64,000 nucleotides of DNA. Source: Candidatus Nitronereus thalassa. Lineage in GTDB: Bacteria; Nitrospirota; Nitrospiria; Nitrospirales; UBA8639. The notes beneath the pieces were generated by a model. The model had not been told where the DNA came from, made no database searches, and saw only the letters and a program-made list of their open reading frames with translations. Below are positions 8,291-17,288 of the stretch, piece after piece. Within the stretch, counting starts at the first letter, position 1. The number at the start of each line of letters is the position of its first letter. The stretch is from NCBI RefSeq assembly GCF_032191465.1, contig NZ_JAQOUE010000001.1:2356001-2420000 (forward strand). Reading direction: 5' to 3'. The translations under genes and the position numbers were made by a program.

Positions 8291-9170
8291 CGCCCCTTTG
8301 CCAGAAGTCAATCAAAGGGATCGGGATATTCGTTTCATCCTTGTTGCGGTGCTCGTCCTCAATCTTGGGGTAGCTCTGGCCAAACTCGGGTATGGATGGC
8401 TCACTCAATCCTTAAGCATGCAAGCTGACGGATTTCATTCCCTCTTTGACGGGATCTCCAATGTTATGGGGCTCATCGGCATGACCCTTGCTGCTCATCC
8501 GCCTGACCGTTTGCATCCCTACGGCCATAAAAAATTTGAAACACTCGCGTCCGCAGGAATTGCAGTGATGTTGATTGGCACATGTGGATATGTCGGATGG
8601 CGTGGCATTCAAGCGTTCTTTCACCCTCAGATACCACATGTCACGGGATTCAGTTTTGGGATCATGCTCGTCACTATGGCCATCAATGCCGGAGTCACCA
8701 CCTGGGAACAGCGCCGGGGGAAAGCATTACAAAGCGAAATCCTCATCGCCGACTCTTACCACACGGCCAGCGATTTGCTGGTATCGTTTTCTGTGTTGGT
8801 CAGTCTGGCAGCCGTACGATTTGGCTTTCCTTTGGCCGATCCCATCATTGCACTCATCATTGCCGCAGTCATTGCCTGGACAGCCTTCTCTATTATTCGC
8901 GAAGTCACGCATTCGCTCGCGGATCAAATCCGTTTGGACCCGAAAGAAGTCAAGCCGGTAGTACTCCAAGTCCCAGGGGTACTCCACTGCCATTCCATCA
9001 GAACCCGCGGGTTAGCTCATCATATTTTTATCGATCTCTCGATTCAGGTGGAAAAGGGATTGCCCATTGAACAGGCCCATGCCATTGCCCATGACGTGGA
9101 AGACCAGTTGAAAGGCCACTTCGAGGGAATTGAAGATGTGGTAGTCCACCTAGAACCGGATGGGCATTAA
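8283..9170 (+). CDS. Cation diffusion facilitator (CDF) metal exporter
   Basis: 295 residues, six predicted membrane helices and a cytoplasmic C-terminal domain. Helix 2 has DGFHSLFDG and helix 5 has ADSYHTASD, which supply the HxxxD metal-binding pairs of the family (Zn, Fe, Mn and others). The C-terminal 80 residues match the dimerising CDF metal-binding domain (PGVLHCHSIRTRG). It starts inside the last codons of the antiporter gene, so the two are translationally coupled. Metal specificity cannot be decided from sequence alone. Confidence 0.9.
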   Translation: MGNAPLPEVNQRDRDIRFILVAVLVLNLGVALAKLGYGWLTQSLSMQADGFHSLFDGISNVMGLIGMTLAAHPPDRLHPYGHKKFETLASAGIAVMLIGTCGYVGWRGIQAFFHPQIPHVTGFSFGIMLVTMAINAGVTTWEQRRGKALQSEILIADSYHTASDLLVSFSVLVSLAAVRFGFPLADPIIALIIAAVIAWTAFSIIREVTHSLADQIRLDPKEVKPVVLQVPGVLHCHSIRTRGLAHHIFIDLSIQVEKGLPIEQAHAIAHDVEDQLKGHFEGIEDVVVHLEPDGH

Positions 9171-9482
9171 AGTTTTATGCCAACAGGAACGGATAAGGAA
9201 TTGTTCGATGAAGTCTAAAAGGACCGGCCTTCTCGTGATCTTTTGCTGACTAGGGCTCAGAAATTTTAACAGGTGGCCCTGGGGTTTCAGGGGTTATTTA
9301 AGTTTTACCCGTCTCCCAACATGCTTGTGGCATTCGGATACAAACTTTGCTTGGAAGAGTCTTCCCGAGCATTACCCGGCTTCGCATGAGCATGTAATAT
9401 AAGGGTTCTATGAGGTAGAGCCATATGCTCCTGAACACGAAAAAATTGTTAGTTCTGGAGAAGGGCTGAACGATTAGGGTGA
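9171..9482. other. Gene-free convergent stretch
   Basis: 312 bp between the convergent CDF and DUF2442 genes. No coding sequence, RNA gene or clear terminator hairpin was recognised. Confidence 0.5.
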
Positions 9483-9785
9483 CTATCCGACCTTGGTCTC
9501 CCAGCTTTTGGCAAGAGCTTTGAGCTGGGACCCAACCTGCGGCCAATTATAAAGGGTAGAAGGATCGAAGTCCGCGCCATTAGGCCAAACAAGGGTATGC
9601 ACCTCTTCATCTAGCCGGACCTGATCAAAGACTTGAGGCTCGCTCAATGGTCCATAGAGTTCCCCACAAAGCAAGGGCCGGAAATCAATCACCTGATGAG
9701 TACCGTCTTCAAACTCAATGTCCAGAGTGAAGGGGCCAGCTTTTTGGTAACGCATCACTTTATGAATATCGTGTGTCATATTCAT
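9483..9785 (-). CDS. DUF2442 protein
   Basis: 100 residues. The pattern of a short beta-rich protein with FEDGTHQVIDFRPLL followed by VWPNGADFDPSTLY is that of DUF2442. Its start overlaps the stop of the upstream DUF4160 gene (TAATG), so the two are translationally coupled. This pairing is widespread and has been suggested to be a toxin-antitoxin or regulatory module, but no activity is established. Residues after 85 diverge from the compact family domain. Confidence 0.8.
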   Translation of the reverse strand: MNMTHDIHKVMRYQKAGPFTLDIEFEDGTHQVIDFRPLLCGELYGPLSEPQVFDQVRLDEEVHTLVWPNGADFDPSTLYNWPQVGSQLKALAKSWETKVG

Positions 9786-10054
9786 TACCGCAGTGGTTCA
9801 ATTTTACTGGGAGGGCGACCGGACTGCAAGATATCCCAGTTACGGTTGAGCTCTTCCTGGTGAATCTCAACCCACGCAAGGGTTAGTCGTTCTTGCCGGG
9901 CCGGAAGACTTCCAGCCAACAATTCGATCTCATCAATGGCATAAATCCCCACATGCTCTTGATAGTACGCGTGAAGGTGTGGCCGATGATGAGGACCACT
10001 CGGCTCGACATACATTCGAATGATGATTCCAAAGAATCTTGCAATTTCAGGCAT
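9785..10054 (-). CDS. DUF4160 protein
   Basis: 89 residues beginning MPEIARFFGIIIRMY, with the family's aromatic/His segment HHRPHLHAYYQ and ending in LNRNWDILQSG. DUF4160 proteins nearly always precede a DUF2442 gene, as here. The role is unknown; the conserved His residues suggest metal or nucleic-acid binding, but this is speculation. It lies downstream of, and on the same strand as, the histidine kinase gene, with a 58-nt gap. Confidence 0.82.
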   Translation of the reverse strand: MPEIARFFGIIIRMYVEPSGPHHRPHLHAYYQEHVGIYAIDEIELLAGSLPARQERLTLAWVEIHQEELNRNWDILQSGRPPSKIEPLR

Positions 10055-10112
10055 AGCGAATCATTCATCTCTTATGTGGGTTCTTTTGTCAATTGAAGCA
10101 CCAACCAAGCCG

Positions 10113-11675
10113 CTAGGTTGAGTGCCGGGTCGAATCAAATATTGGCAGGGAGATGATAAACGTGGCTCCTTTCTTTTTTTGACTCTCGACGCGAATGGTG
10201 CCTTCATGTTCCTGGATAATGCCATGAACCACCGTCAATCCCAGTCCCGTGCCTTCTCCCACTTCTTTGGTCGTAAAAAATGGTGTGAACAGTTTTGGAA
10301 TATTCTCCTTGGAAATACCGCAGCCCGTATCGGCGATTGACAGATACACCGAGGAATCCTTGCATTCCTGAGAAATGCGCAGAGTCCCTCCTGTTTCCAT
10401 GGCTTGAATGGCATTCATCACGAGATTCAAAATGACTTGTCGAATTTGATCGGAATCTGCAAACACCTTTGGACAGGTACCCTCGAGGTTCAAGACGAGG
10501 TGCACCTGCTGACGTTTTAATCGATCTTGGACTACATCCAACATGTCATGCACCACACTTGCGAGGACCATGGGACGGCGTTCAATGGACCGACGCCGAG
10601 CAAAGCTCAGCAATTGATTCATAATTTTGGTGATCCGCTCGACTTGCGTCACAATCGTCGCAAGACCCTGCTTGGTCGATTCTTCGGATGTTTTCCGCAT
10701 TAAATATTCCGCGCGTCCTAAAATCACGTTCATGGGAGTACCAATTTCATGGGCCATGCCAGCGGCCAAGGTACCCATTTCCGCCAGCCGTTCGGTTTGA
10801 CGCAATTGGCTTTCCAAGACTTTGCGGTCGGAAATATCTAAGATGATCGCCAGGAATACTTGCGACTGGCGCAACTGAGACAGCTGCAAATGCACTTCGA
10901 CGGGATAATCCGATCCATTTTTTCTGCGGTGGAACGTTGAAAATTCCATCTTATCTTTGCGGCCGTCGTACAAGGGTTTAAGTAACTCTTGAAAGGTCTC
11001 CCAGGTAAATTCAGGTTTAATATCCACGGGGGTCATGTTCATCAGTTCATCCATAGAATACCCTAAGTTCTCCTGAGCCCCCTTATTCACTTGAGTAAAT
11101 TTCAAGGTCTGAGCATCAAACAGAAAGATTTCATTGACTGACTCGTCCAGTAAGCGGCCCAACCGTGCTAGGCTTTCCTCGACTTGAGTCCGCTCCGTGA
11201 CATCTCGCAAGATCACGGTATAGAACCGATGATCGCCACGTTTAAACTGGGAAATTGAGGCTTCAATGGGGAACTCCTCGCCATTCCGACGAAGGCCGGA
11301 AATCGATCCAAGCGCCCCCATACGTCGGTTGGTACCCTGGGTCTCTCCATAGACCTCGATATGCCGTCGATGAGCATCACGAAATCGGTCGGGAATAAAT
11401 ATATCGATGGGTTGCCCGATGGCTTCTTTGGCCGAATACCCAAACATCTGTTCAGCCGCGGCATTAAATAAGACGACATGTTGCGAGTCATTCACGGTAA
11501 TTATTCCATCCATGGCCGAATGAATGATTCCCGCCAATTGCACTTCTATGGCTTGGAACCCTTCCTGGGTTTCCCGATGCATAGATTCCACGGCACGGAG
11601 TTCTCCGATTTCTTGCTGAAGCGCTTGCAGCTCTTTTATCAAAACTTCCTTGTGATGCCTATCATCCATCTGCAT
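10113..11675 (-). CDS. PAS-PAS sensor histidine kinase (NtrB-like)
   Basis: 520 residues: a short coiled N-terminus, a PAS domain (about 45-155, with SAMDGIITVN and FNAAAEQMFGYS), a second PAS (about 165-280), HisKA with the phosphorylated His in AGMAHEIGTPMN, and HATPase_c with the N box ILNLVMNAIQA, the G1 box ADTGCGI and the G2 box GTGLGLTVVHG. There is no membrane segment, so it senses a cytoplasmic signal through PAS. The variant HEIGTP H-box is common in NtrB-like kinases. It follows the NtrC-type regulator gene by 38 nt on the same strand and is its probable partner. Confidence 0.9.
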   Translation of the reverse strand: MQMDDRHHKEVLIKELQALQQEIGELRAVESMHRETQEGFQAIEVQLAGIIHSAMDGIITVNDSQHVVLFNAAAEQMFGYSAKEAIGQPIDIFIPDRFRDAHRRHIEVYGETQGTNRRMGALGSISGLRRNGEEFPIEASISQFKRGDHRFYTVILRDVTERTQVEESLARLGRLLDESVNEIFLFDAQTLKFTQVNKGAQENLGYSMDELMNMTPVDIKPEFTWETFQELLKPLYDGRKDKMEFSTFHRRKNGSDYPVEVHLQLSQLRQSQVFLAIILDISDRKVLESQLRQTERLAEMGTLAAGMAHEIGTPMNVILGRAEYLMRKTSEESTKQGLATIVTQVERITKIMNQLLSFARRRSIERRPMVLASVVHDMLDVVQDRLKRQQVHLVLNLEGTCPKVFADSDQIRQVILNLVMNAIQAMETGGTLRISQECKDSSVYLSIADTGCGISKENIPKLFTPFFTTKEVGEGTGLGLTVVHGIIQEHEGTIRVESQKKKGATFIISLPIFDSTRHST

Positions 11676-11713
11676 TAGTCTCGATTCGATATGGATCTCT
11701 GGGTTCCAACACC

Positions 11714-13084
11714 TTATACCTGGGATTTCTGCATGTCTCCCAATTTGCGATAGAGGGTTTTACGATCAATGCCTAATAATTGCGCTGCCTTGAATTTATT
11801 GCCCCCGGTTTTTTCTAAGACGCGTTGAATATATAAGTGTTCAATATCTTCTAAGGACAGTAGCCGTTCGGCACTTTCCTCGACAAGATGACGATCGCCT
11901 TGTGCATCACGAATGGCGGCCGGCAAATCATTGGGGGTGAGCACCGATCCCTGCGCCAGCGTCACCGCTCGCTCCATGATATTTTCCAGTTCCCGGACAT
12001 TTCCCGGCCATGCATAATCTAATAACAAACCCAAAGTAGCTTCCGACATTTTCGTGACTTGCTTTTGTCGTCCAACGGAAGACTTTTCCAACATCATGTC
12101 ACACAGCAGCGGAATATCCTCTTTCCGTTCCCGGAGTGGCGGCAGGCAAATCTCGATGACATTCAATCGGTAATAAAGATCTTCTCGAAACCGTTTGGCT
12201 TGGACTTCTTCGGCCAGGTGTAAATTGGTCGCGGCAATAATGCGCACATCCACTGCCACAGGCCGGGTCGCGCCCACCCGACGGATTTCTCGCTCCTGAA
12301 CGGCTCGAAGTAATTTGGCTTGAAGCATCATGGGCATTTCGCTGATTTCATCGAGAAAAAGGGTGCCTTTGTTGGCCTCCTCGAAAAGGCCGCGCTTGTC
12401 GGATTTTGCGTCGGTAAACGACCCCTTCACATGGCCAAACAATTCGCTCTCGAGCAGAAATTCCGGAATCGCTGCGCAGTTCACTGGAATAAACGGCATA
12501 CTTTTCCTGCCGCTATTAAAATGAATGGCTTTGGCCACGAGCTCTTTTCCTGTGCCGCTCTCGCCGGTAATTAAGATGTTCGTCTGGGTATCCGCCACTC
12601 GCCGAATCAAATCAAACACCTCTTGCATGGGCTTACTTTTCCCCAAAATTTGGTCAAAGGAATAATCCCGTTTGACTTGTTGTCTGAGCTGAACCACTTC
12701 CTGACGGAGCATAGCCTCACGCATCGCTTTTTCAATGGTCACCAAGAGCTCATCGGTTTTTATGGGTTTGGTGAGATAATCAAAAGCCCCGCGTTTCATA
12801 GCTTCCACCGCAGATTCCACGGTTCCGAATGCCGTCATCATGATGACATTACTTGCCGGATGATGTTTGACGATTTCCTCCAACAACTCCGCGCCATCCA
12901 TACCTTTCATTCTTAGGTCTGTTAAGACCACGGGAAAATCATGATTATCCAAAAAGCTCAGGGCGTCTTTCCCATCACGTGCGACGGTCACCTGAAAACT
13001 CTGATCTTCCAAAATATCTTTCATGAGATTTCGGAGCTCAGGATCATCATCAACGATTAGAATCGAGTTAGCGTCGGGGAGCAT
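11714..13084 (-). CDS. NtrC-family sigma-54 response regulator
   Basis: 456 residues from the ATG giving MLPDANSILIVDDD, which has AGGTGA in front. The frame is open 105 nt further upstream without family support. Domains: receiver (about 5-120, phospho-Asp in VVLTDLRMKG), AAA+ (about 140-370, Walker A GESGTGKE, Walker B GTLFLDEIS, arginine-finger region) and a Fis-type HTH (KAAQLLGIDRKTLYRKL). The sigma-54-contacting GAFTGA loop reads GSFTDA, keeping the Phe-Thr pair. Sigma-54 promoters at 13277 (divergent Usp), 16645, 5098 and 6783 are plausible targets. Confidence 0.92.
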   Translation of the reverse strand: MLPDANSILIVDDDPELRNLMKDILEDQSFQVTVARDGKDALSFLDNHDFPVVLTDLRMKGMDGAELLEEIVKHHPASNVIMMTAFGTVESAVEAMKRGAFDYLTKPIKTDELLVTIEKAMREAMLRQEVVQLRQQVKRDYSFDQILGKSKPMQEVFDLIRRVADTQTNILITGESGTGKELVAKAIHFNSGRKSMPFIPVNCAAIPEFLLESELFGHVKGSFTDAKSDKRGLFEEANKGTLFLDEISEMPMMLQAKLLRAVQEREIRRVGATRPVAVDVRIIAATNLHLAEEVQAKRFREDLYYRLNVIEICLPPLRERKEDIPLLCDMMLEKSSVGRQKQVTKMSEATLGLLLDYAWPGNVRELENIMERAVTLAQGSVLTPNDLPAAIRDAQGDRHLVEESAERLLSLEDIEHLYIQRVLEKTGGNKFKAAQLLGIDRKTLYRKLGDMQKSQV

Positions 13085-13276
13085 TTCGTCACCTGCCTTC
13101 CTGATTTTCAAAAATAGATTCCATTTTTGTTCTTTTTTGGGTAAAAAATCTACATATCTAGAATGTTCATATGTGTAAATTATCCACAATAGACCATTTT
13201 TTCATCACTTCTTTGTTGTCCCATTTGGCATTGAATACCTCGGAAAAGCCCTTTAAACGAGATTCACTCATAGACC

Positions 13277-13292
13277 TGGCACTTCTCTTGCT
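13277..13292 (+). promoter_or_regulatory. Sigma-54 (-24/-12) promoter
   Basis: TGGCAC-N5-TTGCT is a full match to the core consensus TGGCAC-N5-TTGCW. It lies 64 nt upstream of the Usp ATG at 13356, in the region shared with the divergent NtrC-type regulator. An ACATAT-N11-ATATGT inverted repeat at 13152-13174, about 100 nt upstream, is a possible activator-binding site. Confidence 0.8.
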
Positions 13293-13355
13293 CAGCATAA
13301 CTATTGAAAAGTCTTCAAAAACCAAAAGGATTTCCCTTTCGTAAGGAGAACCGTC

Positions 13356-14219
13356 ATGAAAATCTTGTTGGCTATTGATGGATCCAAGCAATCTTCCTTT
13401 ACTGTACAAGCTCTTGCACATTTCAGGCCGATCGAGGAAGTCACCCTGGTCCATACACTCCCTCTGCCTGATCTGGATCACCCCATGATTTCTCCAGAAA
13501 TGCGGGATCAAGCCATCAAGGAAATTGAAGACACCCTTCGTCCCAAGGGAGAGGCCCTATTGGACCAAATACAACAGTCCTTGCCCCAAGACATTGGAAC
13601 AGTTCATCGTATTCATGAAATTGGGGCTCCCTCTTCGGTCATTCTAGACACAGTCAAATCAGCGAAGCCCGATCTCATTATGATGGGTGCAAGAGGCTTG
13701 GGGCCCATCAAGGAACTTGTGCTAGGCAGCGTGTCCCATCGAGTCCTTCTCCATGCACCCTGCTCGACGTTAATCATGAACCATCCACTTCCCACCCTGC
13801 ATCACATTTTAATGCCGATAGAAGGGAAAGAAGATGGGGAGAAAATGATCACATACTTATCCTCTCTTCCCTTTGTCTCGCCCCCACGAATTTCCGTCAT
13901 GTCGGTCTGGCCTCAGCCGCGATTACCCTGGCCGGTTACTTTGGGGCAAAGCCAATTATTGGAAGACCGTGCACTCGACCATATCCGTGAACTGACGGAA
14001 GCCGTTGCCCAACAAGCCAAAGAGAAGAATTTCCAAAGTCAGGCCCTGGTCGGATTAGGAGAACCAGCCTTTGCCATTTTAGAGCAGGCCAAAACGTTGA
14101 AACCCGATATGATCGTCATGGGGTCCCACGGACGTCGGGGCCTGTCACGATTTCTCTTGGGGAGCATCTCCCATAGCCTGGTACATCAATCGCCGTATCC
14201 GGTGCTGGTGGTGCGATAA
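13356..14219 (+). CDS. Tandem universal stress protein (UspA x2)
   Basis: 287 residues, AAGGAG ribosome-binding site. Two Usp domains, each with an intact ATP-binding loop (MGARGLGPIKELVLGS and MGSHGRRGLSRFLLGS). Close in layout to the tandem Usp at 60243-61106, with which it shares the MKxLLAxDGS opening and the GSVSHRV segment, suggesting paralogues. It is preceded by a consensus sigma-54 promoter and followed after 6 nt by the LOG-like gene, so Usp, LOG-like and beta-CASP genes form one unit. Confidence 0.92.
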   Translation: MKILLAIDGSKQSSFTVQALAHFRPIEEVTLVHTLPLPDLDHPMISPEMRDQAIKEIEDTLRPKGEALLDQIQQSLPQDIGTVHRIHEIGAPSSVILDTVKSAKPDLIMMGARGLGPIKELVLGSVSHRVLLHAPCSTLIMNHPLPTLHHILMPIEGKEDGEKMITYLSSLPFVSPPRISVMSVWPQPRLPWPVTLGQSQLLEDRALDHIRELTEAVAQQAKEKNFQSQALVGLGEPAFAILEQAKTLKPDMIVMGSHGRRGLSRFLLGSISHSLVHQSPYPVLVVR

Positions 14220-14225
14220 GAGAAA

Positions 14226-15068
14226 ATGAAAAACGCTGACGACCAATCTGGCCAAATCAGATACCCATCCTATCTCCGTGCCGATCAGGATACGGCATTC
14301 CTTTCGCGGGATGAATTACGTGCAGTCCGTCTGCAACTCGAATGGTTCAAACCCGAACTTATTCAACAGGATGAAGGAATACACTCCACCATCGTCGTCT
14401 TTGGAAGCGCTCGGGTCCCGGACCCTGACCAGGCAAAGCGTAATCTTCAGCACACGACACAGGCTTTAGCCCAAAACCCCGAAAACCTAGACTTACAACG
14501 AGCCGCGACCGTAGCCAACAACCAAATGGCTTTATCTCATTATTATTCCGTTTCAAGAGAATTCAGTCGTTTGGTCTCTTCGACCTGCCAAGTCGATGGT
14601 CACCGTGAGTATGTTGTGGTCACCGGTGGGGGACCAGGGATTATGGAAGCCGCCAATCGCGGTGCTCATGAGGTGGGAGCCAAGTCCATTGGGTTAAATA
14701 TTTCCCTTCCCCACGAACAAGCGCCCAACCCGTACATCAGCCCCTCTCTCACCTTCCAATTTCGGTACTTTGCCTTACGAAAAATGCACTTTCTCCTAAG
14801 GGCAAAAGCATTGGTCGCGTTTCCCGGAGGATTTGGCACCCTCGATGAATTATTCGAAACCCTCACTCTCCTTCAAACCGGAAAGGTGAAGGATGTGACG
14901 GTGGTCTTGGTCGGGAAAAAGTTTTGGGAGGAAGTGATAAATTGGCAATATTTGGTGGACTCCGGGTTAATCAGTCCGGAGGACTTAAAGTTATTTCACT
15001 ATGCCGAGACTGCACAAGAGGCTTGGAACTTCATCGTACGAAATCATCACACACCTGGAACATCATGA
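14226..15068 (+). CDS. LOG-family (lysine-decarboxylase-like) nucleotide-binding protein
   Basis: 280 residues. The Rossmann-like core holds VVTGGGPGIMEAANRGA and PGGFGTLDELFE, the PGGxGTxxE signature of LOG proteins, which cleave cytokinin or purine nucleoside 5'-monophosphates to base plus ribose 5-phosphate. The protein is longer than plant LOGs because of about 75 extra N-terminal residues, a form common in bacteria with poorly defined function. It overlaps the next gene by 4 nt (ATGA). In the Usp operon it may act in nucleotide turnover under stress, which is inference. Confidence 0.85.
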   Translation: MKNADDQSGQIRYPSYLRADQDTAFLSRDELRAVRLQLEWFKPELIQQDEGIHSTIVVFGSARVPDPDQAKRNLQHTTQALAQNPENLDLQRAATVANNQMALSHYYSVSREFSRLVSSTCQVDGHREYVVVTGGGPGIMEAANRGAHEVGAKSIGLNISLPHEQAPNPYISPSLTFQFRYFALRKMHFLLRAKALVAFPGGFGTLDELFETLTLLQTGKVKDVTVVLVGKKFWEEVINWQYLVDSGLISPEDLKLFHYAETAQEAWNFIVRNHHTPGTS

Positions 15069-16462
15069 AGATTACCTTTCACGGAGCCGCGAGATCGGTG
15101 ACCGGAAGTCGCCATGAGTTGCAGTTAGGAAACACACGGGTCTTGCTGGACTGTGGCCTCTTTCAAGGACGACGGCAAGATTCCGAACGATTCAACCGCC
15201 ATCTGGGCGTTGACCCGGAGACCATTCATGCGGTGCTCTTGTCTCATGCCCACATCGATCATTCCGGCGCCCTCCCGATCTTGGCCAAAGGAAAATTTCG
15301 AGGCCGCGTGTTTATGACCGAGGCCACAAAAGACCTCGTGGAAATTCTGTTGGAAGACTCGGCACGAATCCAGCAGGCCGATTGCCAGTACCTCAATAAA
15401 AAGCCATGGTTCCGCGGCCCCAAAAGGCCAACCCCATTTTATTCCATTAAAGATGTTCAAACCATTCGACAGCAATTTGAAACCGTTCCCTATGACAAAA
15501 CGTTTGGGGTTTCTTCCAGAATCAAAGCTCGGTTTACCGACGTGGGTCACATTTTAGGTTCTTCCTCGGTATGGGTGAAATATACCAGCCAAGGACATTC
15601 CCTTTCCGTATTGTTTAGCGGCGATGTCGGTCGCTATGACATGCCGATTCTTCGTGATCCACAGCCTTCCCCACCATGTGATGTCTTGATCCTCGAATCT
15701 ACCTATGGCGATCGAATGCATGATGAAGACCTTGAAGCCATGAGGACCAAGGCTGAATCGCTGGTGAAGCATGCCCTCAAACACAAAAGCAAAATCATTG
15801 TGCCGGCGTTTGCCGTGGGAAGAACTCAGGAGTTAGTGATGCGAATCAAGGAATTGGTTCAGGAAAAGCGCATACCCCCAATTCCAATTTTTATCGATTC
15901 CCCATTAGCCTCAAAAGCCACACAGGTCTTTCGACGCCACCCGGAATGTTTTGATGAAGAAACTTTCAAGACGTTCACGTCACAAAAAGATATCTTTGGC
16001 GCCAAATATATTCATTACGTCGGAAACGTCCAAGAAAGCCAGCGCTTGAATGACCGTCCCGGTCCTTGCGTAATCATTGCCGCTTCCGGCATGTGCGAGG
16101 GAGGACGAATTATTCACCATCTCAAGCATGGCATCCAGCATGAAGCCAATATCATCGCGATGGTGGGCTTCCAAGCCGAACATACGCTGGGGCGAAAACT
16201 TATTGAAGAATGGGACACGGTGCCGATTTTCGGAAGGCCTGTCCCTCGGCGCGCTCAAATCGTAAGATTCAATGGCCTTTCCGCCCATGGCGACCGCCAT
16301 GATTTATTGGATTTTGTGCATCGACTCAATCCCAAACCTCGAAAAATCTTTGTGGTTCATGGGGAGGAGCGCCAATCATTTTCACTCGCCACGGCATTGC
16401 GAGAGGAGTATCCCAAGATGGAGATTGTCATTCCCAATCTTCATGCCACGTACGATCTATAA
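15065..16462 (+). CDS. Metallo-beta-lactamase / beta-CASP RNA-processing family protein
   Basis: 465 residues from the ATG giving MKITFHGAARSVTGS, which overlaps the preceding stop. Metal ligands: HAHIDHSG (HxHxDH), the His in VGHILGSSS, the Asp in SGDVGRYDMP, and the terminal GLSAHGDR. The beta-CASP region (about 200-380) and a C-terminal RMMBL segment (FVVHGEE) are present. This is the architecture of bacterial CPSF73-like or YsiD/TTHA0252-type nucleases acting on RNA. Third gene of the Usp-led unit. Confidence 0.9.
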   Translation: MKITFHGAARSVTGSRHELQLGNTRVLLDCGLFQGRRQDSERFNRHLGVDPETIHAVLLSHAHIDHSGALPILAKGKFRGRVFMTEATKDLVEILLEDSARIQQADCQYLNKKPWFRGPKRPTPFYSIKDVQTIRQQFETVPYDKTFGVSSRIKARFTDVGHILGSSSVWVKYTSQGHSLSVLFSGDVGRYDMPILRDPQPSPPCDVLILESTYGDRMHDEDLEAMRTKAESLVKHALKHKSKIIVPAFAVGRTQELVMRIKELVQEKRIPPIPIFIDSPLASKATQVFRRHPECFDEETFKTFTSQKDIFGAKYIHYVGNVQESQRLNDRPGPCVIIAASGMCEGGRIIHHLKHGIQHEANIIAMVGFQAEHTLGRKLIEEWDTVPIFGRPVPRRAQIVRFNGLSAHGDRHDLLDFVHRLNPKPRKIFVVHGEERQSFSLATALREEYPKMEIVIPNLHATYDL

Positions 16463-16644
16463 CCCCCTTCGACACCGTCGACTCATTTTTTTCCTTACTC
16501 TTTAGATATTCGTGGTGTCTTCTGCCACAGGGAAAATAATTTGGTGTGAGGCGACAATCCACATCATTCATCTACTCTCCTGTGGTCATGGGTAAAATCC
16601 TTTTGTTTTCAATGAATTCTCCTTGCATTTTGATCCCATAAACC

Positions 16645-16660
16645 TGGCACACGGCTTGCT
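16645..16660 (+). promoter_or_regulatory. Sigma-54 (-24/-12) promoter
   Basis: TGGCAC-N5-TTGCT, a full match to the core consensus, located about 70 nt upstream of the Hsp20 start in a 266-bp gene-free region. The site is identical in both boxes to the one in front of the Usp gene at 13356. Confidence 0.8.
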
Positions 16661-16728
16661 CCCTCTTATTTTTGAAATACACAAACGCATTTCTTATTGA
16701 CCAGATTTCACATTAAGGAGGTAGCACG

Positions 16729-17184
16729 ATGAGTTCCGTGACACGTTGGGATCCCTTTCGGGAGTTAGACGATTTACAACATCGGTTTTCCACGTTGTTT
16801 GGCAGAGTTCCTATGAAAAAAGAAGGCGAAAAACGGGAATCCTTGACGGTAGCTGAATGGGCTCCGGTCGTGGACATCGTAGAAGATGATCAAAATTACA
16901 CCATCAAAGCGGAAATCCCAGGAGTGAAGAAGGAAGATATCAAAGTGGGAGTCCAGGATGATGTGCTCACCGTCTCTGGCCATCGGCATTATGAGAAAGA
17001 AGAGAAAGACAAGAAGTTTCACCGGATTGAACGATCGTATGGAAGTTTTGCCAGAAGCTTTACCCTTCCGGAAGATTCCGACGGAGAAAAAGTCTCCGCT
17101 GAATTTAAGGATGGCCTGTTAAAAGTTCTCTTGCCAAAAACCGCCCGGGTGAAACCGAAACAGGTTGAAGTAAAGGTCGGCTAA
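16729..17184 (+). CDS. Small heat-shock protein (Hsp20/alpha-crystallin)
   Basis: 151 residues with a strong AAGGAGG ribosome-binding site. N-terminal RWDPFRELDDLQ arm, alpha-crystallin domain (about 45-135) with IKAEIPGVKKEDIKV and the FKDGLLKVLLPK strand, and a short Lys/Val C-terminal extension. It acts as an ATP-independent holdase. A sigma-54 promoter lies upstream rather than an obvious heat-shock promoter, which suggests nutritional or energy control. The stop is followed by a GC-containing hairpin at 17194-17232. Confidence 0.95.
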   Translation: MSSVTRWDPFRELDDLQHRFSTLFGRVPMKKEGEKRESLTVAEWAPVVDIVEDDQNYTIKAEIPGVKKEDIKVGVQDDVLTVSGHRHYEKEEKDKKFHRIERSYGSFARSFTLPEDSDGEKVSAEFKDGLLKVLLPKTARVKPKQVEVKVG

Positions 17185-17193
17185 TAACACGGA

Positions 17194-17232
17194 AGACGGC
17201 TCCCTTTTTTCCAAAAAGAAGAGGGAGTCATC
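17194..17232 (+). terminator. Hairpin after hsp20
   Basis: CTCCCT (17200-17205) pairs with AGGGAG (17222-17227), extended by GAC/GTC-like flanks, across a T/A-rich loop. Position just downstream of the hsp20 stop suggests a terminator, although a T-tail is weak. Confidence 0.5.
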
Positions 17233-17288
17233 TTTCAAATGAGGGGGTATGTGGACAAACCATTCCATATCGAAGGAGGACATGACGC

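Noticed and set aside
15125-16300. Long minus-strand open frames opposite the beta-CASP gene
   Set aside because: They lie entirely within a strongly supported plus-strand gene and have no ribosome-binding sites or family signal.
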